Assembly: GCF_000312665.1 (NCBI RefSeq)
Contig: NZ_HF536773.1
Span: 104,007-168,006 of the forward strand
From: Rhizobium mesoamericanum STM3625
Lineage (GTDB): Bacteria > Pseudomonadota > Alphaproteobacteria > Rhizobiales > Rhizobiaceae
Length of the DNA: 64,000 nucleotides
Direction of reading: 5' to 3'
The notes under the pieces were generated by a model. That model did not search any database. It was not told the origin of the DNA and was given only the letters and a program-made list of their open reading frames with translations. Positions 23,194 through 31,946 of this stretch are shown one piece after another. Positions within the stretch are counted from its first letter, which is position 1. Each line of letters opens with the position of its first letter. The position numbers and the translations under genes were made by a program.

Positions 23194-23949
23194 TCAGAGC
23201 GAGACCGTGATGCCGCCGTCGACATACAGCACATGTCCGTTCACGAAAGAGGAAGCGTCGGAGGAAAGAAAGATGCAGGCGCCGACAAGCTCCTCCACCT
23301 TGCCCCAGCGGCCAGCCGGCGTGCGCTTTTCCAACCAGGCTGAGAAGTCCGGATCGGCGACAAGAGCAGCGTTCAGCGGTGTGTCAAAATAGCCCGGTGC
23401 GATTGCATTGCATTGCAGGCCATATTTCGCCCAGTCCGTCGCCATTCCCTTAGTCAAGTTGCCGACCGCGCCTTTGGTCGCCGTATAGGGCGCGATGCCG
23501 GGGCGCGCAAGCGCGGTCTGAACGCTGGCGATATTGATGATCTTGCCGGCACCGCGTCTGATCATGTGGCGAGCGACCGCCTGGCCGACGTTGAAAACTG
23601 TGGAGATGTTGGTTTTCAGCAACCGCTCGAAGGCATCGGCCGGAAAATCCTCCAGTGGCGTACGATGCTGCATGCCGGCATTGTTGACAAGGATGTCAAT
23701 GGCGCCGACGTCCGCCTCAAAGCCATCGACAGACTTGCGCACCGCCTCATGATCCGTGGCGTCAAAAGAGAGCGTATGCTTCGCGCCGAGACGCTGGGCC
23801 GCCGCCCTCAGCTTCGCCTCGTCGCGGCCATTGAGGACAATTTCGGCGCCCGCTCTTGCAAGACCCTCTGCCATTGCATAGCCGATGCCTTGCGAGGAGC
23901 CGGTGATGAGGGCTCGCCTGCCCGTTAAGTCGAAGAGTCGGATGCTCAT
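23194..23949 (-). CDS. SDR oxidoreductase, gluconate 5-dehydrogenase-like
   Basis: A 251-residue NAD(P)-dependent short-chain dehydrogenase. The Rossmann start is ALITGSSQGIGYAMAEGL, followed by LVNNAGMQ, the active-site Ser in INIASVQTA and the Tyr-Lys pair in YTATKGAVGNL. It ends with the FVNGHVLYVDGGITVSL signature. The closest family is gluconate 5-dehydrogenase (IdnO/Gno), interconverting gluconate and 5-ketogluconate, but such calls within SDRs are weak and another sugar acid or polyol is possible. It is divergent from the SfnB-like gene and convergent with the CYTH-CHAD gene. Its sugar-type affiliation agrees with the ribose-type ABC transporters nearby. Confidence 0.85.
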   Translation of the reverse strand: MSIRLFDLTGRRALITGSSQGIGYAMAEGLARAGAEIVLNGRDEAKLRAAAQRLGAKHTLSFDATDHEAVRKSVDGFEADVGAIDILVNNAGMQHRTPLEDFPADAFERLLKTNISTVFNVGQAVARHMIRRGAGKIINIASVQTALARPGIAPYTATKGAVGNLTKGMATDWAKYGLQCNAIAPGYFDTPLNAALVADPDFSAWLEKRTPAGRWGKVEELVGACIFLSSDASSFVNGHVLYVDGGITVSL

Positions 23950-24422
23950 GTGTCTTTCCTTAAGCGAATGAGATGCACCGAAGGCGATCGATACGCTCGT
24001 CTTCTATCAGAAGCGATAACGGTAAAATCCCACTGCCGCGAGCCGAGTAGATAACGTCTCGCAGAAATGGTCAGCTCCACGAAAGGAGTTTGAAATGGGC
24101 TCGCGTTGACAACGGGACGCGAGACAACCGTTCTTGATGAAGACGATGACGCGTTCGCGCTTCCAAAATTACTTTGTGTGGGGCATCTCATGCTTGACAC
24201 TCGTTTGCGCGTAATGTTTTTGCAGGTCTGGCTGTTGCTTGCGCTTGCACCAGCGAGATCATCGCGTCGCAATTTTACCGAATCGCCTGGTGCATCGATA
24301 TTGTCTCCTCATTCTATAGACAATGAAACGTCAGCCTGAAGCGGCAGCCAAAAAGAAAATGTCTTTCCTCGAAACATACCGTCGAATGCCGCATCGTGGC
24401 GCCGGATAAACGGAGGCCGCCC
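23950..24422. other. divergent regulatory region, no gene seen
   Basis: About 470 bases between the SDR and the SfnB-like gene. It contains an inverted repeat ATTGTC, 13-base spacer, GACAAT (24308 to 24326 region), about 100 bases before the SfnB-like start, which could be an operator. A minus-strand frame (23946 to 24272) overlaps the SDR start and is not convincing. Confidence 0.4.
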
Positions 24423-25640
24423 ATGCACACGCAATTGCACCACGTCACCTTGGATCGTCTTACCGCGAGGCGAATAGAAAACGAACAGCATGCTATTAAC
24501 GTCGCGCGCGAGCTTGCCGACCGATTTGCATTGACGGCGTCAAAGCGAGATAGCGAGAGATTGCTGCCCTTCGCCGAGCTCGATGCCCTGTCGCAATCCG
24601 GCCTGCTTGGGATCACCGTTCCCGAGGAGTATGGCGGGCTCGACGTTTCCAACTCGGTGCTTGCGGAGGTCACCGCCATTCTTTCCGAAGCAGACGGATC
24701 GATTGGCCAAATCCCGCAAAACCATTTCTACATCCTGGAGGCGCTTCGCACCGATGGCACGGAGGAGCAGAAGCGCTTTTACTTCGATCGAGCGCTCGCA
24801 GGCGACCGCTTTGGCAACGCGCTTTCGGAACGCGATACAAAGACGGTCGGCCACTACAATACCCGCATCACCCGCGACGGCATTGGCTACCGCGTTAATG
24901 GCCGCAAATACTATTCGACCGGGGTTCTCTTCGCTAACTGGATTACGATCTTCGCGCTCGATGAAAGGGAACGGCTCGTGATGGCCTTTGTGCCGAACGG
25001 CACGCAGGGCGTGGAGATCATCGACGACTGGGATGGCTTCGGCCAGAGAGTTACCGGCAGCGGCACGACGGTTCTCAACAATGTCTATGTCCATGCCGAT
25101 TCAGTCGTGCATCATCAAAAGGGCTTCGAGCGCCCGACGACGATAGGCTCAGTCGGGCAGATCATCCATGCCGGCATCGATCTCGGGATTGCCCGTGCTG
25201 CTTTTGCCGAAACGCTCGACTTCGTGCGGACCAAGTCGCGCCCGTGGACGAACAGCGGGGTCGACAATGCGTCGGACGATCCCTTGACAATTGCCAGGAT
25301 CGGCCAGATCGCCATTCGCCTGGAGGCCGCAACCGCGATGGTCGAGCGGGCTGGCCGCAAGGTCGATGCGGCACAGGTCGACACCACGGAGGAGAAGGTC
25401 GTGGAAGCAACGCTCGCCGTGGCGGCCGCAAAGGTTCTGACGACAGAGATCGCTCTGGAAGCAACCAATACGCTCTTCGAGCTGGCCGGTACGGCATCTG
25501 TTAAGGTCGATCTCAATCTCGACCGGCACTGGCGTAACGCGCGAACCCACACGCTCCATGATCCGGTGCGCTGGAAGTACCATGTCGTCGGCAATTATCA
25601 CCTGAACGGTGTCATTCCTCCGAAAAGCGGAGCATTGTGA
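24423..25640 (+). CDS. SfnB/DszC-type acyl-CoA dehydrogenase-fold monooxygenase
   Basis: A 405-residue flavoprotein of the acyl-CoA dehydrogenase fold, in the SfnB branch tied to sulfur acquisition from sulfones and other organosulfur compounds (reduced flavin plus O2 as cosubstrates, supplied by a separate reductase). Features: LSQSGLLGITVPEEYGGL, GNALSERDTKTV, YRVNGRKYYSTGVLFANW and the C-terminal DRHWRNARTHTLHDPVRWKYHVVGNYHLNG, where the HTLHDP block is typical of DszC/SfnB rather than fatty-acid dehydrogenases. GGAGG precedes the ATG. It forms a convergent pair with a related gene, ending at a shared terminator. No flavin reductase is present in the window. Confidence 0.87.
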   Translation: MHTQLHHVTLDRLTARRIENEQHAINVARELADRFALTASKRDSERLLPFAELDALSQSGLLGITVPEEYGGLDVSNSVLAEVTAILSEADGSIGQIPQNHFYILEALRTDGTEEQKRFYFDRALAGDRFGNALSERDTKTVGHYNTRITRDGIGYRVNGRKYYSTGVLFANWITIFALDERERLVMAFVPNGTQGVEIIDDWDGFGQRVTGSGTTVLNNVYVHADSVVHHQKGFERPTTIGSVGQIIHAGIDLGIARAAFAETLDFVRTKSRPWTNSGVDNASDDPLTIARIGQIAIRLEAATAMVERAGRKVDAAQVDTTEEKVVEATLAVAAAKVLTTEIALEATNTLFELAGTASVKVDLNLDRHWRNARTHTLHDPVRWKYHVVGNYHLNGVIPPKSGAL

Positions 25641-25659
25641 GGCAGCGTTAAAGCAAAAA

Positions 25660-25684
25660 CCCCATTCCCGCGCCGGGAATGGGG
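25660..25684. terminator. bidirectional intrinsic terminator
   Basis: CCCCATTCCCG, CGC loop, CGGGAATGGGG: a perfect 11-bp stem between convergent genes, preceded by AAAAA (a T-run for the minus strand). Confidence 0.82.
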
Positions 25685-25712
25685 TGTCTCTCGCTCCAAT
25701 CTACGGGAAAAT

Positions 25713-26912
25713 TCAGCTGTAGAGACTGACCTGCGGAATCTTGTCGTTTAGAACGAACTCCCCCACTTCCTTGGCCTTGTAGAAGACCGGGTCGTGCAGC
25801 GTGTGGGTGCGTACGTTTCGCCAGAAGCGATCGAACCGATGCCGCTCCGCCGTCGAGCGCGCACCGGTCAGTTCGAAGATGCGTGACGTTAGATCAAGCG
25901 ACACATGGGTTGCGTGGATCTTGGCGGCATAGGCCTCAGCCGCCGCTTCTCCACGCTCGCGCGCGGTCACCTGATGTCCCTTGTCCAGGTTCGCCTGAAC
26001 GGCTGCCGCAGCACCATCCGCCAGGGCAGCCGATGCTTTCAGCGCAGCTGTGAACTCGCCGATGCGTTCAAGGATATAGGGGTCGTCGGTGGCGCGCTCG
26101 ACGCCGGAGGTGACCCATGGTCGAGTGGTGGTGCGGACATAGTCGATCGCGGCCCGTAACGCTCCCTCGGCTGTGCCGAGATAGAAGTTGACAAACACAA
26201 GCTGGATCAACGGCGTGTTGAAGGTGGCAAGCACAGGCGGCGGCTGATCCGTCGCATCTACGAAATCCTCCGCGTATACCGGAAAATCGTGAAACTCGAC
26301 GCTGCCGCTGTCTGAGAGGCGCTGCCCGAAATTGTCCCAGTCGTCGTTGGCCGTGTAGCCCGGGCGGCTTGTGGGAACCGCAAAGCCAACGATCTTGCCA
26401 TCAAGGCTCGCATTCGCGTTGATGTAATCGGAAACATGCGCAGCCGTTGAGAAGGACTTTCGCCCGTTAAGCACATAACCACTGCCGCGACGTGTCAATA
26501 CCAGACCGGGATCGCGTGGATTGACCGCGGCGCCCCAATAGAGGCTCTTGGCGGCCGTCTCCGTCCCCAGAACACGAGCACGCGCCTCATCGAACGCCCA
26601 GTAGACATACTGGCTATTGACGAAGTGATAGCCAAGCAATTGGCCGATCGAGCTTTCGCCGCGTGCGAGAATGCGAACCAACCTCAAGCCGTCCACCCAG
26701 TCCAATCCGCCGCCGCCGATCTCCGGCGCATGCAGAGCGTTCAAAAGCCCCGAGTTCTTGAGTTTGACGATCTCAGCAAGCGGAGGGCGCCCGTCACGGT
26801 CGAGGGCGGCGGCGCGTTTGGAGAGATCGGCGGAAATGTCCTCGGCACGAGAGAAGAGGTCCGCTCGACTGCTGTTGCGATTGGTGGCGAAGAGCACGTT
26901 GGAGTGGCTCAT
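25713..26912 (-). CDS. DszC-like flavin-dependent monooxygenase
   Basis: A 399-residue second member of the SfnB/DszC branch of the acyl-CoA dehydrogenase fold, only distantly like its neighbour. Features: IVKLKNSGLLNALHAPEIGGGG, the SSIGQLLGYHFVNSQYVYW stretch, YVLNGRKSFSTAAHVSDYINA, and the shared RFWRNVRTHTLHDPVFYKAKEVGEF block. Such enzymes oxidise organosulfur or related heteroatom compounds with reduced flavin. GGAG sits 8 bases before the ATG. It lies downstream of the binding-protein gene on the minus strand, separated by a strong hairpin, so it likely shares that transcript. Two non-identical DszC-like proteins suggest two oxidation steps or a heteromer. Confidence 0.86.
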   Translation of the reverse strand: MSHSNVLFATNRNSSRADLFSRAEDISADLSKRAAALDRDGRPPLAEIVKLKNSGLLNALHAPEIGGGGLDWVDGLRLVRILARGESSIGQLLGYHFVNSQYVYWAFDEARARVLGTETAAKSLYWGAAVNPRDPGLVLTRRGSGYVLNGRKSFSTAAHVSDYINANASLDGKIVGFAVPTSRPGYTANDDWDNFGQRLSDSGSVEFHDFPVYAEDFVDATDQPPPVLATFNTPLIQLVFVNFYLGTAEGALRAAIDYVRTTTRPWVTSGVERATDDPYILERIGEFTAALKASAALADGAAAAVQANLDKGHQVTARERGEAAAEAYAAKIHATHVSLDLTSRIFELTGARSTAERHRFDRFWRNVRTHTLHDPVFYKAKEVGEFVLNDKIPQVSLYS

Positions 26913-26937
26913 GGATAAAACTCCGGTTCTTGATTTG

Positions 26938-26969
26938 ACCTCGGCGGGGCATCGCCGCCCCGCCGAGGT
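26938..26969 (-). terminator. 12-bp hairpin after binding-protein gene
   Basis: ACCTCGGCGGGG, 8-base loop, CCCCGCCGAGGT: a perfect stem between the binding protein and the DszC-like gene. No T-run, so it may stabilise the upstream mRNA or attenuate. Confidence 0.6.
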
Positions 26970-26984
26970 GACGAGGCAGGCAGC

Positions 26985-28028
26985 TTAGAAAAGCTTGTCC
27001 GGGATCCAGGTTGCAGTCGCCGCATCGCTCCTGCTGAACGCCGGCACCTTTTGTGCAAGATCCTCAATCGTCTTGACGCCGGCTGCGCGCAGGCTTTCCT
27101 GCGTGAGCAATGTCGGCTTTACGGTGATCTGCTGGGGTACGTCCTGACCCGCGACTTGCAGCGCTGCGACGCGCACCGACACCGCGCCGACCACGGCCGG
27201 ATTGGTGGCAACGGTCGCAACCCACGGGCTGCCCTCCTCCGTGATCTCCTGGATGTCCGCGGTCGAAACGTCGGCTGAATAGATCTTCAGCTTCTTGGCA
27301 ACGCCAAGATCGTTTGCCGCCAGTTTCACGCCGCGGGCGAACTCGTCGTAGGGAGCAAAGACCACGGTGATATCGGGATTGGCCGACAGAACAGCCTTCG
27401 CCTGATCGGCGGTGGACGTTGCCGTCGTATCGTTGACGACGCCGAACCGCGCCTTTTCCACGGCACCGGAATTTTCCGATCGAAACTTGTCCCAAACTTC
27501 GTTGCGGCGGTCGAGCGGCGCAAAACCGGCAACGTAGGCATAGCCTGCATTGAAGCTTGTGCCATTGTCTTTTACTGCCTGCTCAAGCGCCAGTTTTGCA
27601 AGCTCGTGGTCGCTCTGCTCCACCTGCGGGATCTTCGGATTGTTGAGGTTGACGTCGAAAGCGACGACCTTGATGCCTTTGTCCAATGCCTGCTGGGCCA
27701 CATCGCCGAGGGATTCCGGCAGGCCGTGGTCGATCACGATCGCGGATACGCCGAGATTGATCGCCTGCAGTACCTGCTCGCGCTGCTCTGCCGCGTCCTG
27801 GCGACCGGGAAAGACCCGCAGGTCGATATCGAGCGATTTCGCCTGCGCTTCGGCGCCAGCCTGATAGGCCTGAAAGAAGTCACCCGCGGAGATGTAGCTG
27901 ATCAATGCAATCTTGACGCCTCCCTTGTCGAACGGGGCGGGTGCGCCGCTGACGCCGCCGGCGAAGGTCGCTTCGGAGGCAAACAATGGAATGGCGGCGC
28001 TCAAAGCGAGCCGTAAGATAAGTCTCAT
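26985..28028 (-). CDS. sugar-type ABC transporter substrate-binding protein
   Basis: A 347-residue periplasmic binding protein of the ribose/galactose class (Peripla_BP_4). The signal peptide is residues 1 to about 23 (LALSAAIPLFASEATFA). The fold shows VKIALISYISAGDFFQAYQAGAEAQAKSLDIDLRVFPG, then NLGVSAIVIDHGLPESL and KGIKVVAFDVN. The ATG at 28028 has GGAAC and GAGG close upstream and starts the signal peptide; an ATG 21 bases earlier lacks a site. It is divergent from the ATPase gene with a 227-base control region between. It probably delivers substrate to the adjacent ATPase/permease pair. Ligand unknown. Confidence 0.88.
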   Translation of the reverse strand: MRLILRLALSAAIPLFASEATFAGGVSGAPAPFDKGGVKIALISYISAGDFFQAYQAGAEAQAKSLDIDLRVFPGRQDAAEQREQVLQAINLGVSAIVIDHGLPESLGDVAQQALDKGIKVVAFDVNLNNPKIPQVEQSDHELAKLALEQAVKDNGTSFNAGYAYVAGFAPLDRRNEVWDKFRSENSGAVEKARFGVVNDTTATSTADQAKAVLSANPDITVVFAPYDEFARGVKLAANDLGVAKKLKIYSADVSTADIQEITEEGSPWVATVATNPAVVGAVSVRVAALQVAGQDVPQQITVKPTLLTQESLRAAGVKTIEDLAQKVPAFSRSDAATATWIPDKLF

Positions 28029-28255
28029 CCTCAAGTTCCTTGTGATCATTCGAAAAATGCGTCGCCGTCTGATCGCCGCGACGCATCAATTATTAGAGAT
28101 AATATCTAGGGTTTTAGTAGATTAAATTGTTCGATTTTGCAGTCCAGGGGAGATTCTTTGTTCCGCCGGAAACTGGCGAGCGGCAAAGGCTTGCCTGGAA
28201 TTTCCCCTGTCCCCCAACCAAAATTAATCGTTCGAAGCTGCTCGGAATTGCAACA

Positions 28256-29731
28256 ATGCCACTTCTTCATATCGAGAACCTCACGCACAGTTTCGGCGCC
28301 ACCCGAGCGCTCGTGGGGATCGATCTAAAGGTCGAGCGGGGAGAGATTGTCGCCCTGATGGGTGCGAACGGCGCTGGAAAGTCTACTCTCGTCAAGATCC
28401 TCTCAGGCGTTTTGACCGCCGACGGTGGAACGATCGCCCTGAAAGAGCGCCCTTTCGCGCCAAAAACACCGCACGAGGCTGCCGGTGCAGGGATTGCGAC
28501 CGTGCATCAATCCACTGATATCGTCGGAGTGCCGGGACTGACGGTTGCAGATGCGCTCTTGCTGCATCGCATCGCCGAACACCGCACGTCTCTTTTCGTC
28601 TCACGCAGCGGTCTGCGTCGCGAGGCAAAGGCTTTGATCGACGCCGCTGGCTTTTCGCTGCCTCTCGATCGCGATTTCGGGGAGCTTGCCGCCGCCGAGC
28701 GCCAGCTCGTCGCGATCGCCCGCGCCTTGGCGGACAAGGCGGACTTGTTGATCCTCGATGAACCGACCGCGAGCCTGTCGAGTGAGGAAAGCCAGCGGCT
28801 CTTCGACATCCTTCGACGGCTGCGCGCCCAAGGCATTGCGGTTCTTTATATATCCCATCGCACCGCCGATCTCCAAGCCATCGCCGACCGTGCGCTGGTG
28901 ATGCGCGGTGGCCGGATTGTCGCTAGCTTCAGCCGACCGATCGACTTCTCAAGCGCCATTCAATCAATGATTGGCCGCAGGCTCGACGCTGTACGCCCGG
29001 ATGCGCGCCCTGTTGGAAACCCGGTCCTCGAGATACGCAATGGGCAGCTTGCGGCGACAAGCGTGCCATTCGACCTGACCGTAAAACAAGGCGAGGTTGT
29101 CGCGATCACGGGACCGATCGGTGCGGGCAAGAGCCGGCTGCTTTCGGCGATTTTCGGCGTCGGGCGGTTCGCCTGTGGTGAGATGTTCCTGGATGGGCGA
29201 CCCTATAGGCCGCGCTCTCCGGCCGAGGCGATTGCCGCTGGCGTGTCGATGGCCGCGGAAGACCGGCATCGCTCGTCTTTGATGCCAGCAGGTTGGCCGG
29301 GACATTCTCTTGCCGCCACGATCAGCCTTCCGCACCTCACGAAGTGGTATCGGAAAGGCTTCCTCTTCGGCAACCGGGAACGGCGCGAGGCAAACCGGGC
29401 AATTTCGCGCTTTGGGATCAAGGCTTCAGATCCTCTCGCCTCCGTCTGGAGCCTTTCCGGCGGCAACCAGCAAAAAGCAGTAATCGCCCGCTGGGAGGCC
29501 GAGCCAAGCCGGCTGCTTCTTCTCGACGAGCCCTTTCAAGGCGTCGATGTCGGCGCGCGCCGCGAGATCGTCGAGGCGATCCGCGTGCGGACCGATCGTG
29601 CAACATTGATCGCCACGTCCGATCCCGAAGAAGCCTATGAGGTCGCCGATCGCATTCTGACTATCGATCGCCACGCGCTGCTGCCGACGGCAGCCGATCC
29701 AACCACCAATTTAGCCATCACGGGGACATAG
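28256..29731 (+). CDS. sugar-type ABC transporter ATPase (RbsA-like)
   Basis: A 491-residue double ATPase energising import. The first nucleotide-binding domain has Walker A GANGAGKST at residues 36 to 44, a degenerate signature (ELAAAERQLVAIARAL) and Walker B LLILDEPTAS. The second has GPIGAGKSR, the signature LSGGNQQKAVIARW and LLLLDEPFQGVDV. A strong first half and altered second Walker A (Arg after KS) are usual for the RbsA/XylG family. The frame is open 129 bases upstream, but the family starts at this ATG. It is followed by a permease after 2 bases, so both are one operon. Together with the divergent binding protein it forms the first ABC system. Confidence 0.92.
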   Translation: MPLLHIENLTHSFGATRALVGIDLKVERGEIVALMGANGAGKSTLVKILSGVLTADGGTIALKERPFAPKTPHEAAGAGIATVHQSTDIVGVPGLTVADALLLHRIAEHRTSLFVSRSGLRREAKALIDAAGFSLPLDRDFGELAAAERQLVAIARALADKADLLILDEPTASLSSEESQRLFDILRRLRAQGIAVLYISHRTADLQAIADRALVMRGGRIVASFSRPIDFSSAIQSMIGRRLDAVRPDARPVGNPVLEIRNGQLAATSVPFDLTVKQGEVVAITGPIGAGKSRLLSAIFGVGRFACGEMFLDGRPYRPRSPAEAIAAGVSMAAEDRHRSSLMPAGWPGHSLAATISLPHLTKWYRKGFLFGNRERREANRAISRFGIKASDPLASVWSLSGGNQQKAVIARWEAEPSRLLLLDEPFQGVDVGARREIVEAIRVRTDRATLIATSDPEEAYEVADRILTIDRHALLPTAADPTTNLAITGT

Positions 29732-29733
29732 GC

Positions 29734-30777
29734 ATGACGACAATCGATCAAACGGCTGTACCCGGGGAAGAGACGGCACCGGAACGCAGCCGCGCTGCGT
29801 TAAAGACCGCCGGTGCGCTGTTGCGCTCGGGTGCAGTCTTCATTTTGCTTGGTGCAATGCTGGTCGGCTTCACCCTTGCTGAGCCGGCTTTCTTCAACAT
29901 CGGTAATTTGATGAGCATCCTGCAGGCAGTCTCCGTCGTGGCGATCCTCGGTGCCGGCGTTACGGTGACACTCGCCGTCGGCGGCTTCGACCTATCGATC
30001 GGCGCCGTTGCCGCCTCGAGTGTCATGGCGGCAAGCTACGCCATGATCGTCTGGCAACTCGATGCGTTTGCGACAGTGCCGCTGGTCTTGGCGTTCGGTG
30101 CTGCAATCGGCCTCATCAATGCACTGCTTATCGTGCGCCTGCGGGTGCCCGATCTTTTGGCGACACTCGCCATGATGTTCCTGCTGTCGGGCTTGCAGCT
30201 CATCCCAACGGCGGGCCGCTCGATCTCCGCAGGTGTTGCCCTCCCGGATGGATCGAAGGCGGAAGGTGCCTATGATCCTGCCTTCCTCCTGATTGGTCGC
30301 TATAACCTGTATTCTACGCTCCCCGTCTCGGTCGTTCTGATGGTGGTCGTGGCCCTCATTCTCTATGTTCTGACCGAACGAACGCGCATCGGAAGGCTGT
30401 TGTTTGCAACTGGTGGCAACGAGGTGGCGACCCGGCTCGCAGGCGCATCTCCCGCACGGCTAAAGACACTTGCCTATCTTATCTCGGGGACCCTCGCCTC
30501 TCTTGGCGGCGTTGTGATCGCCGCACGCGTCGGTCGCGGCGACGTCTCCTCTGGCGGTTCGCTTCTGATGGATTCGGTGGCCGCCGCGCTGATCGGTTTC
30601 GCAGTGCTCAATCTGCGCCGCCCAAACGTGCTTGGCACAATCGTCGGCGCCGTGTTTGTCGGTGTACTGCTCAATGGCCTGACGATGCTAAACGCGCCTT
30701 ACTACACGCAGGATTTCGTGAAGGGCGCAGTACTGGTCGGCGCCTTGGCCCTGACCTACGGCCTCGGCCGCAATTGA
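29734..30777 (+). CDS. sugar-type ABC transporter permease (RbsC-like)
   Basis: A 347-residue membrane protein of the ribose-type permease family, with about 8 to 10 membrane segments. Typical are GGFDLSIGAVAASSVMAASYA (the family glycine-rich turn), LRVPDLLATLAMMFLLSGLQL, and TRIGRLLFATGGNEVATRLAGAS, the cytoplasmic coupling loop that docks the ATPase. GGGGACATAGG precedes the ATG. It pairs with the ATPase immediately upstream; a single permease may act as homodimer. A second binding protein gene follows after 97 bases. Confidence 0.92.
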   Translation: MTTIDQTAVPGEETAPERSRAALKTAGALLRSGAVFILLGAMLVGFTLAEPAFFNIGNLMSILQAVSVVAILGAGVTVTLAVGGFDLSIGAVAASSVMAASYAMIVWQLDAFATVPLVLAFGAAIGLINALLIVRLRVPDLLATLAMMFLLSGLQLIPTAGRSISAGVALPDGSKAEGAYDPAFLLIGRYNLYSTLPVSVVLMVVVALILYVLTERTRIGRLLFATGGNEVATRLAGASPARLKTLAYLISGTLASLGGVVIAARVGRGDVSSGGSLLMDSVAAALIGFAVLNLRRPNVLGTIVGAVFVGVLLNGLTMLNAPYYTQDFVKGAVLVGALALTYGLGRN

Positions 30778-30874
30778 AATTTTTCCGCCGTCCAGCGCAT
30801 TTGGAATAGCGTTTCTCCTTAATGACCGAAATCCATATATTTTATGCACTAATTGAAACGTGAGGACTATTTCG

Positions 30875-31888
30875 ATGACAGAGGGAACCGCTTCCGGTCT
30901 TGGACGCCGTGAAATCTTGAAGCTTGCCGCTGTTGCCGGGGCAACCTTTGCCGGTGCGGGCGTATTCGCTTCCGCACCGGCGAGCGCGGCGGCCGACGAT
31001 GGACTTTCCCTGAAGGGCAAGCGCGTCGCAATCAGCGCCACCGGTACTGACCACTATTTCGATCTGCAGGTCTACAACGCCCAGATCGACGAGGTGAAGC
31101 GGCTGGGCGGGGAGCCAATCGCGGTGGACGCCGGACGCAATGACGGCAAGCTCATTGCCCAGTTGCAGACGCTGGTTGCCCAGAAGCCGGATGCGCTCGT
31201 CCAGATCCTAGGCACGCTCAGCGTCATCGACCCGTGGCTGAAAAGAGCACGCGATGCTGGCATTCCCGTGCTGACGGTCGATGTCGGCTCAACCAATTCG
31301 CTTAACAACACGACCTCGGATAACTGGGGGATCGGCAAAGACCTGGCCCTGCAGCTCGTCTCCGATATCGGCGGTGAAGGCAACATCGTGGTATTCAATG
31401 GCTTTTACGGCGTCACCCCATGCGCCATCCGATACGACCAGCTCGTCAACGTCATCAAGTATTTCCCGAAGGTCAAGATCCTTCAGCCTGAGTTGCGCGA
31501 CGTCATCCCGAATACGGTTCAGGATGCGTTCACGCAGATAACGGCAATCCTCAATAAGTATCCGGAAAAGGGCTCCATCAAAGCCGTCTGGTCCGCCTGG
31601 GACATTCCGCAACTCGGCGCCACTCAAGCGATCGCCGCAGCCGGCCGCAATGAGATCCGCACCTACGGCGTCGACGGCAGCCCTGAGGTTCTTCAGCTCG
31701 TTGCCGATCCCGACTCTCCGGCAGGTGCTGATGCCGCGCAGCAGCCGGCCGAGATTGGCCACGTGGCGATCCGCAACGTCGCCAAGCTGCTTGCCGGCCA
31801 GACTTTGCCGCGTGAAACCTACGTGCCCGCCCTTCTCGCTGATAAGGAGAATGTCGGCGAGATCACCAAGAAGCTTGGTATCGGCTGA
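30875..31888 (+). CDS. Tat-exported sugar-type ABC substrate-binding protein
   Basis: A 337-residue periplasmic binding protein. The N-terminus has a twin-arginine signal (GRREILKLAAVAGATFAGAGVFASAPASA), unusual for this class and suggesting folding before export. The mature fold shows GKRVAISATGTDHYFDLQVYNAQIDEVKRLGG and LVQILGTLSVIDPWLKRARDAGIPVLTVDVG, as in ribose-type binding proteins. The ATG at 30875 has GAGGA upstream; a GTG 15 bases earlier is in frame. It sits between permease and ATPase genes and likely serves the second ABC system downstream. A perfect 12-bp hairpin follows its stop. Confidence 0.89.
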   Translation: MTEGTASGLGRREILKLAAVAGATFAGAGVFASAPASAAADDGLSLKGKRVAISATGTDHYFDLQVYNAQIDEVKRLGGEPIAVDAGRNDGKLIAQLQTLVAQKPDALVQILGTLSVIDPWLKRARDAGIPVLTVDVGSTNSLNNTTSDNWGIGKDLALQLVSDIGGEGNIVVFNGFYGVTPCAIRYDQLVNVIKYFPKVKILQPELRDVIPNTVQDAFTQITAILNKYPEKGSIKAVWSAWDIPQLGATQAIAAAGRNEIRTYGVDGSPEVLQLVADPDSPAGADAAQQPAEIGHVAIRNVAKLLAGQTLPRETYVPALLADKENVGEITKKLGIG

Positions 31889-31894
31889 CAATGC

Positions 31895-31922
31895 ATGCGA
31901 TGCGGCTCCCGCCGCATCGCAT
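31895..31922 (+). terminator. 12-bp hairpin between binding protein and ATPase
   Basis: ATGCGATGCGGC, TCCC loop, GCCGCATCGCAT: a perfect stem seven bases after the stop. No T-run; such hairpins often protect the abundant binding-protein mRNA while letting some transcription pass. Confidence 0.65.
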
Positions 31923-31946
31923 CCATCATCGTCAAGAGCGAGCAAC

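Noticed and set aside
23946..24272. A 108-codon minus-strand frame before the SDR gene
   Set aside because: Overlaps the SDR start codon; Ser/Arg-rich composition and no ribosome binding site.
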